Shown here piece by piece: positions 1-11,824 of a stretch of 64,000 nucleotides of DNA. The position numbers were made by a program, and so were the translations under genes. Origin of the DNA: Laguncularia racemosa (lineage: Eukaryota > Streptophyta > Magnoliopsida > Myrtales > Combretaceae). Where the stretch lies: positions 3,210,501-3,274,500 of the forward strand of contig JBBMOL010000037.1 of the NCBI GenBank assembly GCA_037954665.1, given 5' to 3'. The notes beneath the pieces were generated by a model. The model did not search any database. It saw only the letters and a program-made list of their open reading frames with translations, and had not been told where the DNA came from. The stretch's first letter is position 1. Every line of letters starts with the position of its first letter.

Positions 1-666
1 AATCAATTGGTCATTTAACATTATAGATATGAAGGCTTGGATCATTGTGGAAATAGGTCTCAATGCATGAGACGAATAATAATTGGATTATTTTTCTATC
101 ATTTATTATATGAAAACACAAATTCTTATCCTCATTTCATTCTATCAAAGCCGAAAGGGTAGGGAAAAAGTAGAAGATAGAAGTAGGAAATAAAAAGCAT
201 TTGAATACTAGATAACAATGGGATAAAACCCTTATGGAAAAAATCAAAACCATTATACCAGGTGGGTGGGAGCCTCCTCCAAAAGGTTAGCTAAATTGAA
301 ATATAATAGATCCCATCTATCTAAAAGAAGAATAAATAAGGGGGAGTAATTGTAGACGAAAATGGAAAGTGAATTAGGGGATATACAATGTGGTTTGAGA
401 AAATATAGACATCAAACTATCTTATATAGATGAACCTTACAAAACCATAGTTGAAAATAAAGTTCTTGGAAGTGGATTAAAATTTGATTAGCAATAATTT
501 TATTAATTGAACAAAAGATCTATAGTTCTTGTGGTTGTATCATATAGGAAAGTTGTTCCATGATATTCCAATGTGAAATCGTTTTCTTATATATTACATT
601 CGTAATGGCAAGAATCGCTAAAGATATATATTTCTAAGATTACATATCTTTTACTCTTATATGCAT
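1..666. other. AT-rich stretch, no feature recognised
   Basis: No ORF, repeat boundary or RNA-like structure that I can support. It reads as ordinary AT-rich plant intergenic DNA. Confidence 0.5.
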
Positions 667-1846
667 GTGTCACAAGACATGAGATTCTCCCCTCTTGGAG
701 TTCTTATGTAGCACTCGACTATCCATTACTTCATATAATTTACTCATTTTTAGATAGTGAGCCAACCTTCTCTTCTTGTCTTTTTAAGATTGTTTCGAGT
801 CCATCCTACATTAGGAGTTCCCTCACCGACTTTTCCATAGCCCCTTTATGTTTGAGGGGTATTTTAGCTTGCCATGGGTATTATTAGGAGAGTGGTATCA
901 ACTTCAAACTAGTTTACTCACAAGAGGCTAAACCTTCCTTCAAAGTACTCTTACATATAGAACAAACTACCCCACTGATGCCATTCATAATACAGTAAGC
1001 CTACGTTAATCCTCCATTTCTACTCTAAATTAGTGATGCCCTCATTATGAGACCAATCTCTTGCCACTACCCTTCCTTAATGGATTGACACCCTCCTCTG
1101 CCCATTGTCAAACTCCACCTAATATCATCTCTAGCCAAGACTCTAGGCTTTTATAGGCTCTCCTCTTGCCCTTACCTTCTCTCTCTGTCCTTAGAGATCA
1201 CCTCTTGATGAGTTGCCCAACAATAGGGTAGCTTATTGTAAGACTTTTTCTTTTTACAAAGTATTTAGGCAAACCTTGTTACAAAGTTTTGATTCGTAAC
1301 ATAGTTGCCTCTCTCTCACAACAATGCCCTCCTTTTGGTAGTTGTTCATCCTCTTGAGCTTAACCTATAAGAGCCTTTTTTTTGTTAACAAGACTACCCA
1401 CAGTTTGATTTCACTTAGGTTGCATTTAAGTAGTATGATATAGTTAGAACTTCAGCTTTGATACCACTTGATATGTAATAGAAAACTCTCTCCTCCTACA
1501 GTTCTTGTGCAGTGCTTGATCATCCTTTATTTCACACATTTTACTCATTTTTTAGATGGCAAGCTTGCCTTTTCTTCCAATCTTCCTTAGGCTATTTTGA
1601 ACCCATTCTTCATCAGGAGTGTCCTCACGAGCTTTGCCACAATCCCTTTTTTGTTTAAGGGGGACCAACCTTTTCAAATGGTTTTAACTTGCCATAGCCA
1701 TCATCAAGAGAATGATATTAGCTTTTGACTAGTTTTCTCATGGGAGGCTAAACTCGCTTTCATAATACCCTCACACCTAAAACAAACTGCTCTACTAATA
1801 TCACTCATAATACATTAAACCCAAGTTGATCCCTCCATGCTTGCTC
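667..1846 (-). mobile_element. candidate TRIM-like LTR remnant (very decayed)
   Basis: Two diverged direct repeats are seen at about 667-1028 and 1469-1846; they share runs such as AGGCTAAAC and the order of many short words. Next to the second copy, at 1454-1466, lies a match on the minus strand to the initiator-Met primer-binding motif (TGGTATCAAAGC), three bases from a TG that could open the repeat on the plus strand. That fits a minus-strand LTR element with about 370-bp LTRs and only about 440 bp between them and no coding capacity, the layout of TRIM elements. No target duplication was found and the outer ends are uncertain. It could also be a random decayed duplication. Confidence 0.45.
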
Positions 1847-2575
1847 TAAAGCCACAAATTGTGATACATGCTGCAAAAATTGAGCAAATTTAAAATATAA
1901 TATTGTCTCAAGGAGGTCTATAACATGCATCACTTTAGTAAGCAAGTTCTAGTTTTTTTAGCGTGCCACCATAAGACATTGTGAATCTCTTGTTTCAAGG
2001 ATTGTTGCCTTATATATCTAAAACATTCAATGATTTTTTCTAAGTATAACTAATAATTAAGATAAAATTCCTTTTTTTTTCATCAAGAAAAAAAATTATA
2101 ATCAAATGTCCAATCTAATTAAACATTTTAAGATAATTCTATGGTACAATTACTCAAAAGTGACTATATAGTGTAATTATTTTCTTTACCGTTAATAAAC
2201 TTTATTTAGTGTAATACGATGTTGATTTGTCGTTAAAAAAAATTGTTGACAACTCTCATGAAGCTATCAATAACTTCCCTAAGGCTATCAACAACTTATT
2301 TTATTATTAATGAACCTTATTTTTATTATAATTTGAGAAATTTTACTGTAATAAAAAAGTGACTATACCATAGAATTTCTTGACATTTTAATGTCATATC
2401 ACTTTAATGGATGGAACACATTTGGCTTATTTTCGATAAAATAAACTTGGTTTAAAAAAATCTAATGTAAATGATAATATTAACAAATGAATTTAAAAAA
2501 GAAAAATATGAAAATTGAATAACTTACTAAATACATCTTGTATATACCTAATGACTAAATTTATATACCTAATCT
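1847..2575. other. AT-rich stretch, no feature recognised
   Basis: Low-complexity AT-rich DNA without a supported gene. The sequence homologous to the missing outer end of the following LTR was not found here. Confidence 0.45.
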
Positions 2576-3378
2576 AGAAGATTTGTGTCATCCTATCTCA
2601 AGATTACATACAACTTCTTCTGACTATGCTAGATCTATTCTAATATAAAATCTCTCAATCTCTATATAAGAAATCAAACTTCAACTAATATGCCAACAAT
2701 ATTAAATTGAAAGTAATGAAAAACACATAATTGGATTACAAGAATGATAAATAACTTATTGATTAATAAATAAGAAAAATTGCATGTTCATTTTAGGGTT
2801 CATCATACTCGAGTACTAAAGAAAGTTTAAGCTAGTAACATATTAAATTTAATAGCAATAATATAAAAAGTGCATAAATAAAAGCATTAAAACTAAAAAC
2901 TAAAAATCTCTAATACCTTATTCTAATCTCTCTTTTACTCCTTCGAATTGTAGTGAATTCGTCCTTTATATAGACATCTACTTAGCGGCATGATCATAGC
3001 ATGGCCATACCATTACCTGTGTTCCATTCTGTGTAATTTTTGTCTTCAACACTCCCACTAGCACAAGCGTATCCATGCCTTTGTCGAGCTACACGAGTGG
3101 TTACATAGTTCTTTTGCACGGTGGCTTGCACATCAGACATGGTTGCTTTTGCATAGCTAGACACGGTCGTGTTCCCTACCGTGTTAGACTTTTAATATTG
3201 TAATATGGATATTTTTTTTCTTCAACTTTCACATATTTCTTCTATTAAATTACAAAATTATATTTCAAGGCTCTAAAATCAAAATAAAGACCGATTAAGT
3301 ACAATATCCATACAAAATGTAAGAGGATTAATTAAAAGGTTATTATAATTATTATAAATAATAAGTATTTTATAACCT
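2576..3378 (-). repeat. 3' LTR of the Athila-like element, truncated
   Basis: It aligns by eye with 7478-8293 over its whole length, for example around the shared run GCTAGATCTATTCTAATATA and the words CTCGAGTACTAA and TGTGTAATTTTTGTC. Similarity starts at about 2576 and stops at about 3378. The counterpart of 7054-7477 is missing, so the outer end has been deleted or replaced. Confidence 0.8.
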
Positions 3379-4370
3379 TCGTCAAATCCTCTATACTTAA
3401 GTCTTTGCTTGTCATCAAGCAAAAATAAATCTTTAAAGATCAAGGACAAATTTTTTAAATATCAATCACTACTTTCGTATTTAAACAAGTTACATTCATG
3501 ATCAAATTAATTATCCTTAATATCCTTTTTACCCAATCATGGTCAGTGGACTATAAATACTAAAATCAAGGTTCAAGAGTTAATCTATGTAATACCAAAA
3601 TTTATTATGCCATTTAAACAAAAATTTATAAACCCAAAACCGTACTAAACATTTCTCTATCAAGAAGAAATTTTTTAGAATTTTGTCTACTTAATTACGG
3701 TATATACTTCTCTTTTTTTTTCATCCCCATAAATATTATGATGATCAGTAAGTCTTGAACTAGACAATCTTAGGCTACTAAGGTTTAAAATAACCCTTCG
3801 AACCTCCATTAACTTTATTACCTATTTCAATTGGTTTGGTTTTCTCAGACTTTTCTCTTAACCCATATAGTGAGCTTTGGGCCAATGATCTCGAGTTTGT
3901 CACTCAAGTTAACGGGTGTTATCCTCTAAAGGGCACCTCGCAAATTTAATTGCTCGAGTCGATGAGGCTCGCTACTAAACTTTATTTAATTTATTTCCTT
4001 ACTTTTATTTTATAGGAAAAGCCTTAAAAAGATAAATTTCATTAGTTCAATTATTTAAGATCATAGTACTTATAAGGACTTTTAAAAGAAAGGTATATAT
4101 CAAAATAATTTAAAAAACTTAAATTTCCAATCATTGATTGGTAATATCCTTTCAATCTAGAATTTCTAAATTCTAAGTCTAAATAGCATTTAACTTTATT
4201 TACGAAATTTCACAATTCAAACATAATCAAGTATTCTCAATTTACTAATGAAAAGGTAAAAATATATGAAGGAAAATTTTTCAATAATTCACCAAATTAT
4301 GAATGCAATCTTTTCAGTACTAGTTATGTTGAAATAATTTAAGCTTGTTATATTATGTTACTCCTACCCC

Positions 4371-4844
4371 CACACTTAAAATGGTACATTGTCCTTAATG
4401 TACAAAGTAGAATAGCAAAATAACTAATGGAGAAAAATAATAGAATACTTTCCTGATAAGGCTGGATAAAACTTGAAGCATAATTCTTGGCTTTCTAAAA
4501 GAGAGAGTTCCTAGTACAGTTGATGAACATGGGCATGTAGCTTCATTTGTCTTTTTTCTTTGTTTCTCTTGTCCTGCAATTATGCTTTCATGATACAAAG
4601 ATCAAATTTGACATTTTTTTTTTAAATAACTAGGTGTAACCAATTAAAAATAAAATAAATTATTTTAAACTGAATTATAAAACTTAGTTAGTACTTGGGT
4701 TGCCTCCTAAGAAGTGCTATTGTTTAACGTTGTTGGCTTGATGGGTGTTACCTCCTTTATCTAGTCAGGGGGACATAAATTAAATTTCCGATGTTTAAGT
4801 TTCTTAAATTTTCTTGAACCTTATTGATTGCCGCGAATGGGATA
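4371..4844 (-). other. non-coding spacer of the Athila-like element
   Basis: On the minus strand this holds two landmarks that I associate with plant Athila/Tat elements: a TTAAGTGTGGGGG-type run (plus 4367-4382) and a CTTCTTAGGAGGCAACCC-type run (plus 4698-4716). In complete elements these lie downstream of integrase. Here they follow the protease remnant directly, which supports loss of the intervening pol domains. Confidence 0.55.
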
Positions 4845-5540
4845 TTATTGTATTGGGTCTTTGTGAGTGCCATCTTGCACACAAGTATAATCAAGCAAGA
4901 TAGATGTATTCAAGAAATAGCAAGTATTGTTACTTTTTAGAGAGTGTGGGTTTATGTCAGGCATTTTGAAAGTTTTTTCTTCATCCCCACTTTTTAGAGT
5001 TAATGTGTGATTGCCTAAATCTATAACTACCTTAGTGATAGCAAGGAAAGGATGTTCTAAAATTAGTGGTACCTTAATGTCCTTGCCTATATCTAAAATT
5101 ACAAAATCCACTAGAAAGATAAATGTTCCTACCTTAAACAACACATCTTCAATGATACCAATGGGATATTTAATGGACTTGTCACTTAATTGAATGCTCA
5201 TATGTGTTGGTTTAGCTTTCCTTAATCCTAACTTTTTAAATATATGATGTGACATCAAATTTATACTTGCACCTAAGTCAATTAGAGCTTCGTTTATCGA
5301 TAAATTACTAATCAAACAAGGTAGAGTAACACTCCTCGAATCTTTTAATTTCTCTAGTAAAGTTTTTTGTTAGATGGTGGAGCATTCCTCGTTAAAGGTG
5401 ACTATTTCTTATAAATTCTTCTTGTTGGAAAGTAGGTCTTTCAAAAACTTTTCATACTTGGGCATCTATGGCAAAGCCTCAACAAAAGGTAAATTTATGT
5501 GAAGTTGTGTGAAAAGTTCCAAAAACTTACTATACTATTC
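4845..5540 (-). pseudogene. aspartic protease remnant of the Athila-like element
   Basis: Minus-strand reading from 5315 to 4845 gives an open stretch of 156 residues with the retropepsin signature ALIDLGASINLM near residue 10-21; DLGAS in place of DTGAS is usual in Athila proteases. A second hallmark, PLILEHPFLA, lies near residue 83-92; the usual form has LGRPFL, so this flap-side motif is altered. Upstream, 5340-5540 still translates to the linker typical of these elements (MPKYEKFLKDLL) but with in-frame stops. In the family the domain cleaves the Gag-Pol polyprotein. This copy is dead. Confidence 0.75.
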
Positions 5541-6344
5541 CTTTGAGTGTTCTTTATTGAGTCCGTCTGGGTAAGAAATTTTTGGAAGATATTCTCTAAC
5601 CTTAAGGAGTTGCTCCTTTTCCTCTAGCTTTTTATCTTCCCCTTCAGTTTCCACTTCTCCTTCATTCATTAGGAAGATTGCCTTAACTTGTTCCCTAGGA
5701 TTGGGTTTTGTATTTCCTAGTAGAGTTCCCTAGGGTTTTTTTGAAATCATCTTTATAATATGTCCAACTTGATTTTCAAGATTTCAGATTGAAGCTTCTT
5801 GATTCCTTAACAATGTTTCTGTAGCTTGAAAGTGTGTTTTAGTGGTTTAGATAAACTTTGTCATCAAATCTTCCGAATTTGGCTTCTATTCCACTTGGTG
5901 ATGTGCTTATTGGAATCCAGGTGGACCATTTTTTTGTTGATTCTCCCAATAAAAAATAAGATGATTTCTCTAACTCGAATTATAAGTGTTACTATAGGGA
6001 TTGTTTTGCTGCCTATTCAAGAGCCCTACAAAATTAACATGTTCATTAAAATTAGACACAAACTTTGACTGACCTAGTTGCTGAGCTATGGATATTCCAT
6101 CCATCTTCTTGCTTAATGCTTCGACCTATGTTGCTAAAGAAGTAATAATGTCTACATCATATACTCTTGCTACTCTTGGTTGTTTGGCTCTTATAGCATT
6201 CTACTGGTAGCTATTCATGGCCATATTTTCTATTAAGTTCTAGGCCTCTTTAGGAGCTTTATTATTGAAAGTCCCTCCAACAGCTGCATCTACCATTTGT
6301 CTGGTAGTTTGATTTAACCCTCCATAGAAAGTCTGAATTTGCAT
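5541..6344 (-). pseudogene. degraded gag-to-protease linker of the Athila-like element
   Basis: Lies between the gag and protease remnants on the same strand. Short stretches keep gag-like composition, but stops occur in all frames and no complete zinc knuckle was identified. It is described only as decayed retroelement coding sequence. Confidence 0.5.
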
Positions 6345-6824
6345 CTACAAAGGAAAACCATGATGTGGGCATCTCCTTAGCAAATCTTTATATCTCTCCC
6401 ATGTATCATATAATGTCTCAAACTCTACTTGAGCATAAGAAGAGATATAGTTCCATAATTTTGCAATCTTTGCTAGTGGAAAATACTTAACAAGGAACTT
6501 TTCCACCATCTGATCCCATGTAGTTATCAAACCCATAGGAAGAGAACTTAAACATTGTTTAGATCTATTTCTTAAGGAAAAAGGGAAAAGTCGTAACCTA
6601 ATGGCGTCATCTATGGCTCCATTAATTTTGAAGGTGTTACAGATTTCCAAAAAGTTGGCAATGTGTGCATTTAGATCTTCATCTTGTAACCTATCAAATT
6701 GAATGAATTGTTGAACCTTCAGAATAATATTGGGTTTAATTTCAAAGTTGTTGGCTAAAATTATAGGCCTAACAACACTTGAATTAGCTCCAGTGAGTGA
6801 TGGTCTTATGTAGTCAAACATCAT
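6345..6824 (-). pseudogene. Gag remnant of the Athila-like element
   Basis: The 159-residue minus-strand reading carries the plant retrotransposon Gag core: LRLFPFSLRNRSKQCLSSLP, then TTWDQMVEKFLVKYFP, and near the end DTWERYKDLLRRCPHHGFP, which is strongly reminiscent of Athila Gag. In the family Gag forms the virus-like particle in the cytoplasm. The frame breaks at 6345 where the family continues further (usually WLQIQTFY-like), so it is truncated. It sits about 210 bp downstream of the primer site in element orientation, as expected for the first coding domain. Confidence 0.8.
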
Positions 6825-7035
6825 TCTCTTATATTACTCGTTGACCATGTTAATTGGTTGGTTATCGTCCGAGTCTTAAGTCAAAACTTGATATCTTTGA
6901 CTTACTCTACGGCATCCTCTAAGCACAAACAATAGAAAAAAACTAGAAACTATGGAAAATGGAGATTAATGAAAAGTAAGCAATAAAAGAAATAATGATT
7001 ACATTAACAAGATATAGGTGTTCCTAATATCTTAA

Positions 7036-7053
7036 TCCCTAGTAACGGCATAA
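7036..7053 (-). promoter_or_regulatory. degenerate primer-binding site (tRNA-Asp type)
   Basis: The minus strand reads TTATGCCGTTACTAGGGA. It matches 12 of 18 positions of the TGGCGCCGTTGCCGGGGA site used by many Athila elements, and most differences are transitions. It abuts the inner edge of the 5' LTR. Confidence 0.6.
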
Positions 7054-8293
7054 AAACTTTATATTGGTCTATCCTACTACCTTAGACCTATAAACAAGTG
7101 CACTTATCAATTCTATAATATAATAGATATAGATATTGAGTGTCGATCTCATAGGAATTATGATTACTAGTAATTAAATCTACAAAATTAAGTAAGTGAA
7201 TAAAATCAACAACTAATAAACTATGGAAAACAATAATCATTAAAGGTGTACCCAAATATTAATCCCTCTAGAATTACTAATGCAATTAACTAATTATTAT
7301 TCAATTTCCTTATCGTATTCTTGGGCCGTAGGAATTCTTAATTTGATCAATAACTCTCTTGAGTCTAATAATTTGCAATTCTAGGTTGATCAATTGGAAT
7401 CTCTTCTTAATTAAAACCCCTAGAATTGCATTACATTCGATTTATGAACTTCGCTATTAAGTTTGGCCCTAATTAAGAAGATTTACGTCGTCCTATATCT
7501 AGGATTGCATACAACTTCTTTCAATTATGCTAGATCTATTCTAATATAGAATCTCTTAATCTCTATATAATAAATCAAACTTCAACTAATATGCTGGCAA
7601 TATTTAAATTGAAAGCAATAAAAAAATACATAATTGGATCACAAGAATGTTAAATAATTTATTGAATCATAAATAAGAAAAAATGCATATTCATTCTAGG
7701 ATTCATCATCCTCGAGTACTAAGGAAAATTTAAGCTAGCAACATATTAAATCTAACAGTAGTAATATAAAAAAAAAGGGTATATAAATAGAAGCATTAAA
7801 ACTAAAAACTAAAAATCTCTAATACCCTATTCTAATCTCTTGTCTAATCCTCCTTTTAATTGCAGTGAATTCATCCTTTATATAAACATCTACTTGGCGG
7901 CACAATCACAACACGAGCATGACATTACCCATGTTCCATTTTGTGTAATTTTTGTCTTCAACATGCCCACTAGTATGGGCATGTTCATGTTCGTGTTGAG
8001 CTGCACGGGTGGTTACATAGTTCTGTTGCATGTTGGCTTACAAATTAGATACAGTTGCTTTTGTATGGCTAGATACGGCTGTGTTCTCCACCATGTTGGA
8101 CTTCTAATCTTGTAATATTGATATTTTTTTTTCAACTTTCACATAAATCTTCTATTAAATCATAAATTATATTTCAAGGCTTTGAAATCAAAGTAAAGAT
8201 TGATTAAATGCAATAGTCATACACAATGTAAGAGGATTAAATAAAAGGTTATTATAATTGTTATAAATAATAAGTATTTTATAACCCTTATTA
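7054..8293 (-). repeat. 5' LTR of the Athila-like element
   Basis: About 1240 bp. Its high-coordinate two thirds match the truncated 3' LTR at 2576-3378. The inner boundary is set by the primer site and the outer one by where similarity stops after AAGTATTTTATAACC. Terminal TG/CA bases are not clear because of decay. Confidence 0.75.
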
Positions 8294-9158
8294 CACCCTC
8301 CACTTGCACACACCTTACAATATCTTAAAAAGTCTAGTCTACTTGCTTATAATATATAACACCAAATCAGTTTAAGTAAGTTTACAAATATAACATTCAA
8401 CGAAAAATATAAACACAATAAAACAAAACAAATAAAGACATAGAAATGAGATAAAAGAGAGGTAAAAGAAATGAAGTAGGAAATACTTTAAATTTGAGAT
8501 TTCTTATAGATGATAGGGTTAGGTTATAGCTTAAGTGTTCTTTTTTTTTTTTCCTTTTTTTTGTAGAATTTAGAATTTAGAAGATATAGATATAATATCA
8601 TCTTATATTCATTATTATTGTTTACTAACTTTTATATGGTGGATTTAAGGTACTTTAGAATTTATACTCTATATAATTTAAAATGCAGGTTCTCAAGTAG
8701 GTATAGGATATAAAAACGTTGTATCCATACCTTAACATGTAGGAGCAAGTTTTAAAAAAGTGTATGTGGGAACCTATTTTGTAACCTTCAATACTTGCCT
8801 AGAACTTATTCAATCAAGTAGGGTACTATAAGGTATAAGGTATAATAGGGTTACTCACTCATCCTTAGAATATGTATAAAATGAAAATGGAAAATATAGA
8901 CAGTCTTGTAGGTTAATAGAAAAAGATTTATTTAATTTTAAAAATACCTTCCATTTAACTTATAACTAGCAGATTATACATTCACAATGCTAGTGCCAAA
9001 CTTAAAAGAGACAACTTCATTAAAATGAAAAATGCAATGACTGTATGCTTATTGATACATGATATAAAATATATTGAAAGGGAAAAAAAGTACATGTGGA
9101 AGTCATTAAAAGAAAAAAAATATGGCAAAGATAAAAATGTGATATCTTAGATTTTCAC
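8294..9158. other. intergenic AT-rich DNA with possible MITE debris
   Basis: No gene seen. The stretch 8640-8867 contains short palindrome-prone words (for example ACTATAAGGTATAAGGTATA). Its right edge, TTACTCACTCATCCTTA, resembles the end of the candidate element at 62,939-63,694, but no matching left end or duplication was found. Confidence 0.35.
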
Positions 9159-9803
9159 TAGAGTCGTGCAAATGAGTTATGGCTCATGGGCCGACCCATT
9201 TAACTCGCTTAAAAAATGGCTTAGGGTTAAAATTTTTAGCCCATTTAAAAAGTAAGCCAAATGAGCCAAGTCTATTTAACCCACAAGCTAACCTACCAAC
9301 CCATGGAAGAAAAAAATTAGCATAACTTTTCCTAATCACATATTATGTCCACAACATAATATTAAGTCATTAATTCATTTCACTTTAAAACTTTATAATC
9401 AACTATAAAACTCAAGCCGTCTATCATCATTCATTATCATCTTTCTTACTTTTTTATCGTAGTCTTTTCATCTTCCTCCTTAGTTCCATCTCTTAATCCT
9501 TCCATCGTTTTATAATACTCATATTATAAAGATATTGCAATTATAATATTCTATATTATGGTATAAAGTATCAAGTTAATTCATCATACTATTATATAAA
9601 CAATATAAGGTTGTTATGGACTTTATATTTTGCACAATTTTAAATAAAAAAAAATCTATTGTTAATGGGTCATGAGTTAGCCCATTTGACCCAATAAAAT
9701 ACATAAATGGATTAAATTAATTGTATTAGCCTATTTAACCCACCAAAGCATATATATGGGTTAAATAGGCTGGCTTAATGGGTAATTTTACATATACAAA
9801 TTC
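9159..9803. mobile_element. candidate hAT-type MITE
   Basis: The left part (TAGAGTCGTGCAAATG, then GGGCCGACCCATTTAAC) has an inverted, diverged counterpart at 9735-9803 (TGGGTTAAATAGGCTGGC, then TGGGTAATTTTACATA). The interior has no coding capacity and repeats CCCATTTAAC-like words, as in plant MITEs of this type. A target duplication is only weakly suggested (ATTTTCAC against ATTTTGGG), so the exact ends are uncertain. Confidence 0.5.
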
Positions 9804-10624
9804 ATTTTGGGGATTTATTTACTAGTTAGCTTCTAAGTTTTTGGTTGCTAAGTGAGTACTTTTCTATCTTGATTGATTGTGGTGTCTGGTGTTCGATAAT
9901 GTAGACCATTGGTTTGTTAGCTACTAACCATGTATAATCACTTATTCTAACAATTATAGGAAGATTTAGGATTTAGTTTAGGTATTGCTTTTTTAACTTG
10001 AGGGATTGTTCTGTTATTGATCGTGGTGTATTGCTTTTGGATGATTTTGAAATATTGTATTGGCCAAGCATATTAGTATTACTAGTATGTAGAGCGAGTG
10101 TGGAAAATTTGATGTTTTGCAATAGCTTGACGAATGACTTTTGAATATGGTTTGAATATCTATGATTGCTTGAATCACCCTAGTAAGTTAATGGCATGAT
10201 TGACAAATTAGCTTAATATTATTAACCTATGGGGATCTAATCACCTCATTTCATTTGTAGCAGGTGAAGAGATACACTGAATTCTCTCTTACGTATAAGT
10301 GAAAATGTGTAAGGGTAGAATATCTGCTAAGCGCTTGGTAAAGTCCATGTTGGGTGGTCTTAAGTATTGAAATAGAGAGAGAGATTCAGTTTGAATTGGT
10401 AAATTGAAGAGTTTTGGTATGAGCCCTTACTCATCAATTGCATTAGCATGTCATTTACATCCATTCCACTTGTTGATGCTTGTTGATTAGCTAGATTACA
10501 TCCATTTCTTTTGTACTCACTTTGCCTTTTAAGAAGTTGAGGCATTAGTGTTTTACTGACCTTAGGCACAAGTGTAAAGAATTAAAGCTAAAGTTTAGAT
10601 TTTAAGACTTACGAGTGTTAGATT
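9804..10624. other. intergenic, no feature recognised
   Basis: AT-rich non-coding DNA running up to the target-site copy of the large Tat/Ogre-type element. No supported ORF, although a short open stretch on the minus strand (10,360-10,569) has no recognisable content. Confidence 0.45.
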
Positions 10625-10900
10625 AATAGTGTAAACACCCCATTTTTTCCCCTTAATCATTAATAATATTCAATTTTCAATTTTTTAAATTTTTTCTTCT
10701 ATTTAGCAAAAATAAAGGAAAGTAAAAGAAAAAATAAAATAAATAGGAAAATATCCCAATTTTAGAAAATAATAGTAGAAATAATAATAAAAGGGATTAA
10801 ATAATTTTTATAAATTTTTAGAATTTCAAAATAACATAAAATTAATAAAAATTGCATCGCATATATACAATTTGCGAAAAATAAATAAATCGAGAATTGG

Positions 10901-10975
10901 GCTAGCTTAGTTGGTTTGGACCATAGCCTCATGTGCACGGGGTGAGGGGGGGGGGGGGGGGTTCGAATTGTGGGG
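10901..10975 (+). other. tRNA-like block with Pol III boxes in 5' LTR
   Basis: TAGCTTAGTTGG (10,903-10,914) fits the box A consensus TRGCNNAGNNGG, and GGTTCGAATT (10,960-10,969) fits box B. The same pair is present at homologous positions in the other two LTRs, so the block is ancestral to this LTR family. No complete cloverleaf can be drawn because the D-arm to T-arm interval is long and G-rich here. Confidence 0.55.
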
Positions 10976-11320
10976 GAAGCAGATCTGCACGTTTTGCTTT
11001 TTCTTTTTTTACCCATGACACGTGTCAACATCTAATTGGATGGAGGGAGTACACGCACCGGACGCGTAATTGTCTTCAACCTCCGCCTGAAATGCTTGCC
11101 GGCAGCAGAAAATTGGAATCTGGCTATTTTGATGCGATTTTTTGCACAAATCCACTAAATATTTAATTGAAATAAGATAAGCATCATCCAATTAAAATCA
11201 AATCGTAACAAAATAAAAGATTCACACAAATCAAACTAAATCGAAGATTGGTTTCAACTGAAATTTTGATTTATGCTAATCGAAGGAAATTCGAGCTTAT
11301 CCAACTCGATTTCTGTTGCC

Positions 11321-11329
11321 TATAAATAG
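11321..11329 (+). promoter_or_regulatory. TATA box in 5' LTR
   Basis: TATAAATAG lies mid-LTR and is followed by a leader-like stretch. It is conserved in the solo LTR (16,415-16,423) and mutated to TATGAATAG in the 3' LTR (25,952-25,960). This is the expected position for the element's Pol II promoter. Confidence 0.65.
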
Positions 11330-11792
11330 AGCACGATTTGGGGAAGCAAAGGCACTGATCAAAAGAGAGAGAGTGAAAACACATAGGATTCGAAGCTCAT
11401 CAGAGTTTTCATATCGCAATTGCCGATCAAGTGTCGATCTACCATCTGGAGGCGATTTCGAAGAAAACCACCACCACCATTGGGTTTCTCGTCATCAAAA
11501 GCTTTGGAAACAACCCTTGATCGAAAAACACGGACGCCGGAACGCCACCTATGAGGACATCCGACTGTTGCCTGATTTAACCCGATTCGATCCAACCCGA
11601 CCGACCCGCATTTGGGTAAGTCGATTTTTTTTATTTTTTTATTTATCCTTATTTATTTATTTTATTTTGTTTAGGAATTTATTTTATTAGAAATTTATAA
11701 TCCTAAAAATAAAATAGAAAATTCTAAGATTTTAATTAAGTTTTTTTTTAGAATAAATATGTTTAGTTCAATATAAAATAATAAAAATAAAT

Positions 11793-11824
<32 letters not shown>

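Larger units (their letters stand above)
2576..8293 (-). mobile_element. Athila-like Ty3/gypsy derivative with gag and protease only
   Basis: A pair of direct repeats (2576-3378 and about 7054-8293) flanks a minus-strand Athila-type gag remnant and a protease remnant. A degenerate primer site (7036-7053) sits just inside the high-coordinate LTR, which fixes the minus orientation. After the protease the sequence passes directly into the non-coding spacer typical of these elements, with no reverse transcriptase, RNase H or integrase visible. That makes it a non-autonomous or internally deleted copy. The 3' LTR (low coordinates) lacks about 420 bp at its outer end, so the target duplication cannot be checked. 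Frameshifts and stops show it is inactive. The lineage call rests on recalled family motifs. Confidence 0.8.

Noticed and set aside
8500..8867. A hAT-type MITE ending at 8867
   Set aside because: The right end resembles that of the element at 62,939, but no inverted left end or 8-bp duplication could be found.
10901..10975. Annotating the box A/box B block as a real tRNA gene
   Set aside because: The arms cannot be folded into a proper cloverleaf, the interval between boxes is long and G-rich, and copies decay together with the LTRs. It is treated as a tRNA-derived module.
11316..11690. 124-residue open frame on the plus strand
   Set aside because: It lies wholly inside the 5' LTR of the Tat/Ogre-type element, over the leader zone, and its homologous region in the other LTRs is not open in the same way.
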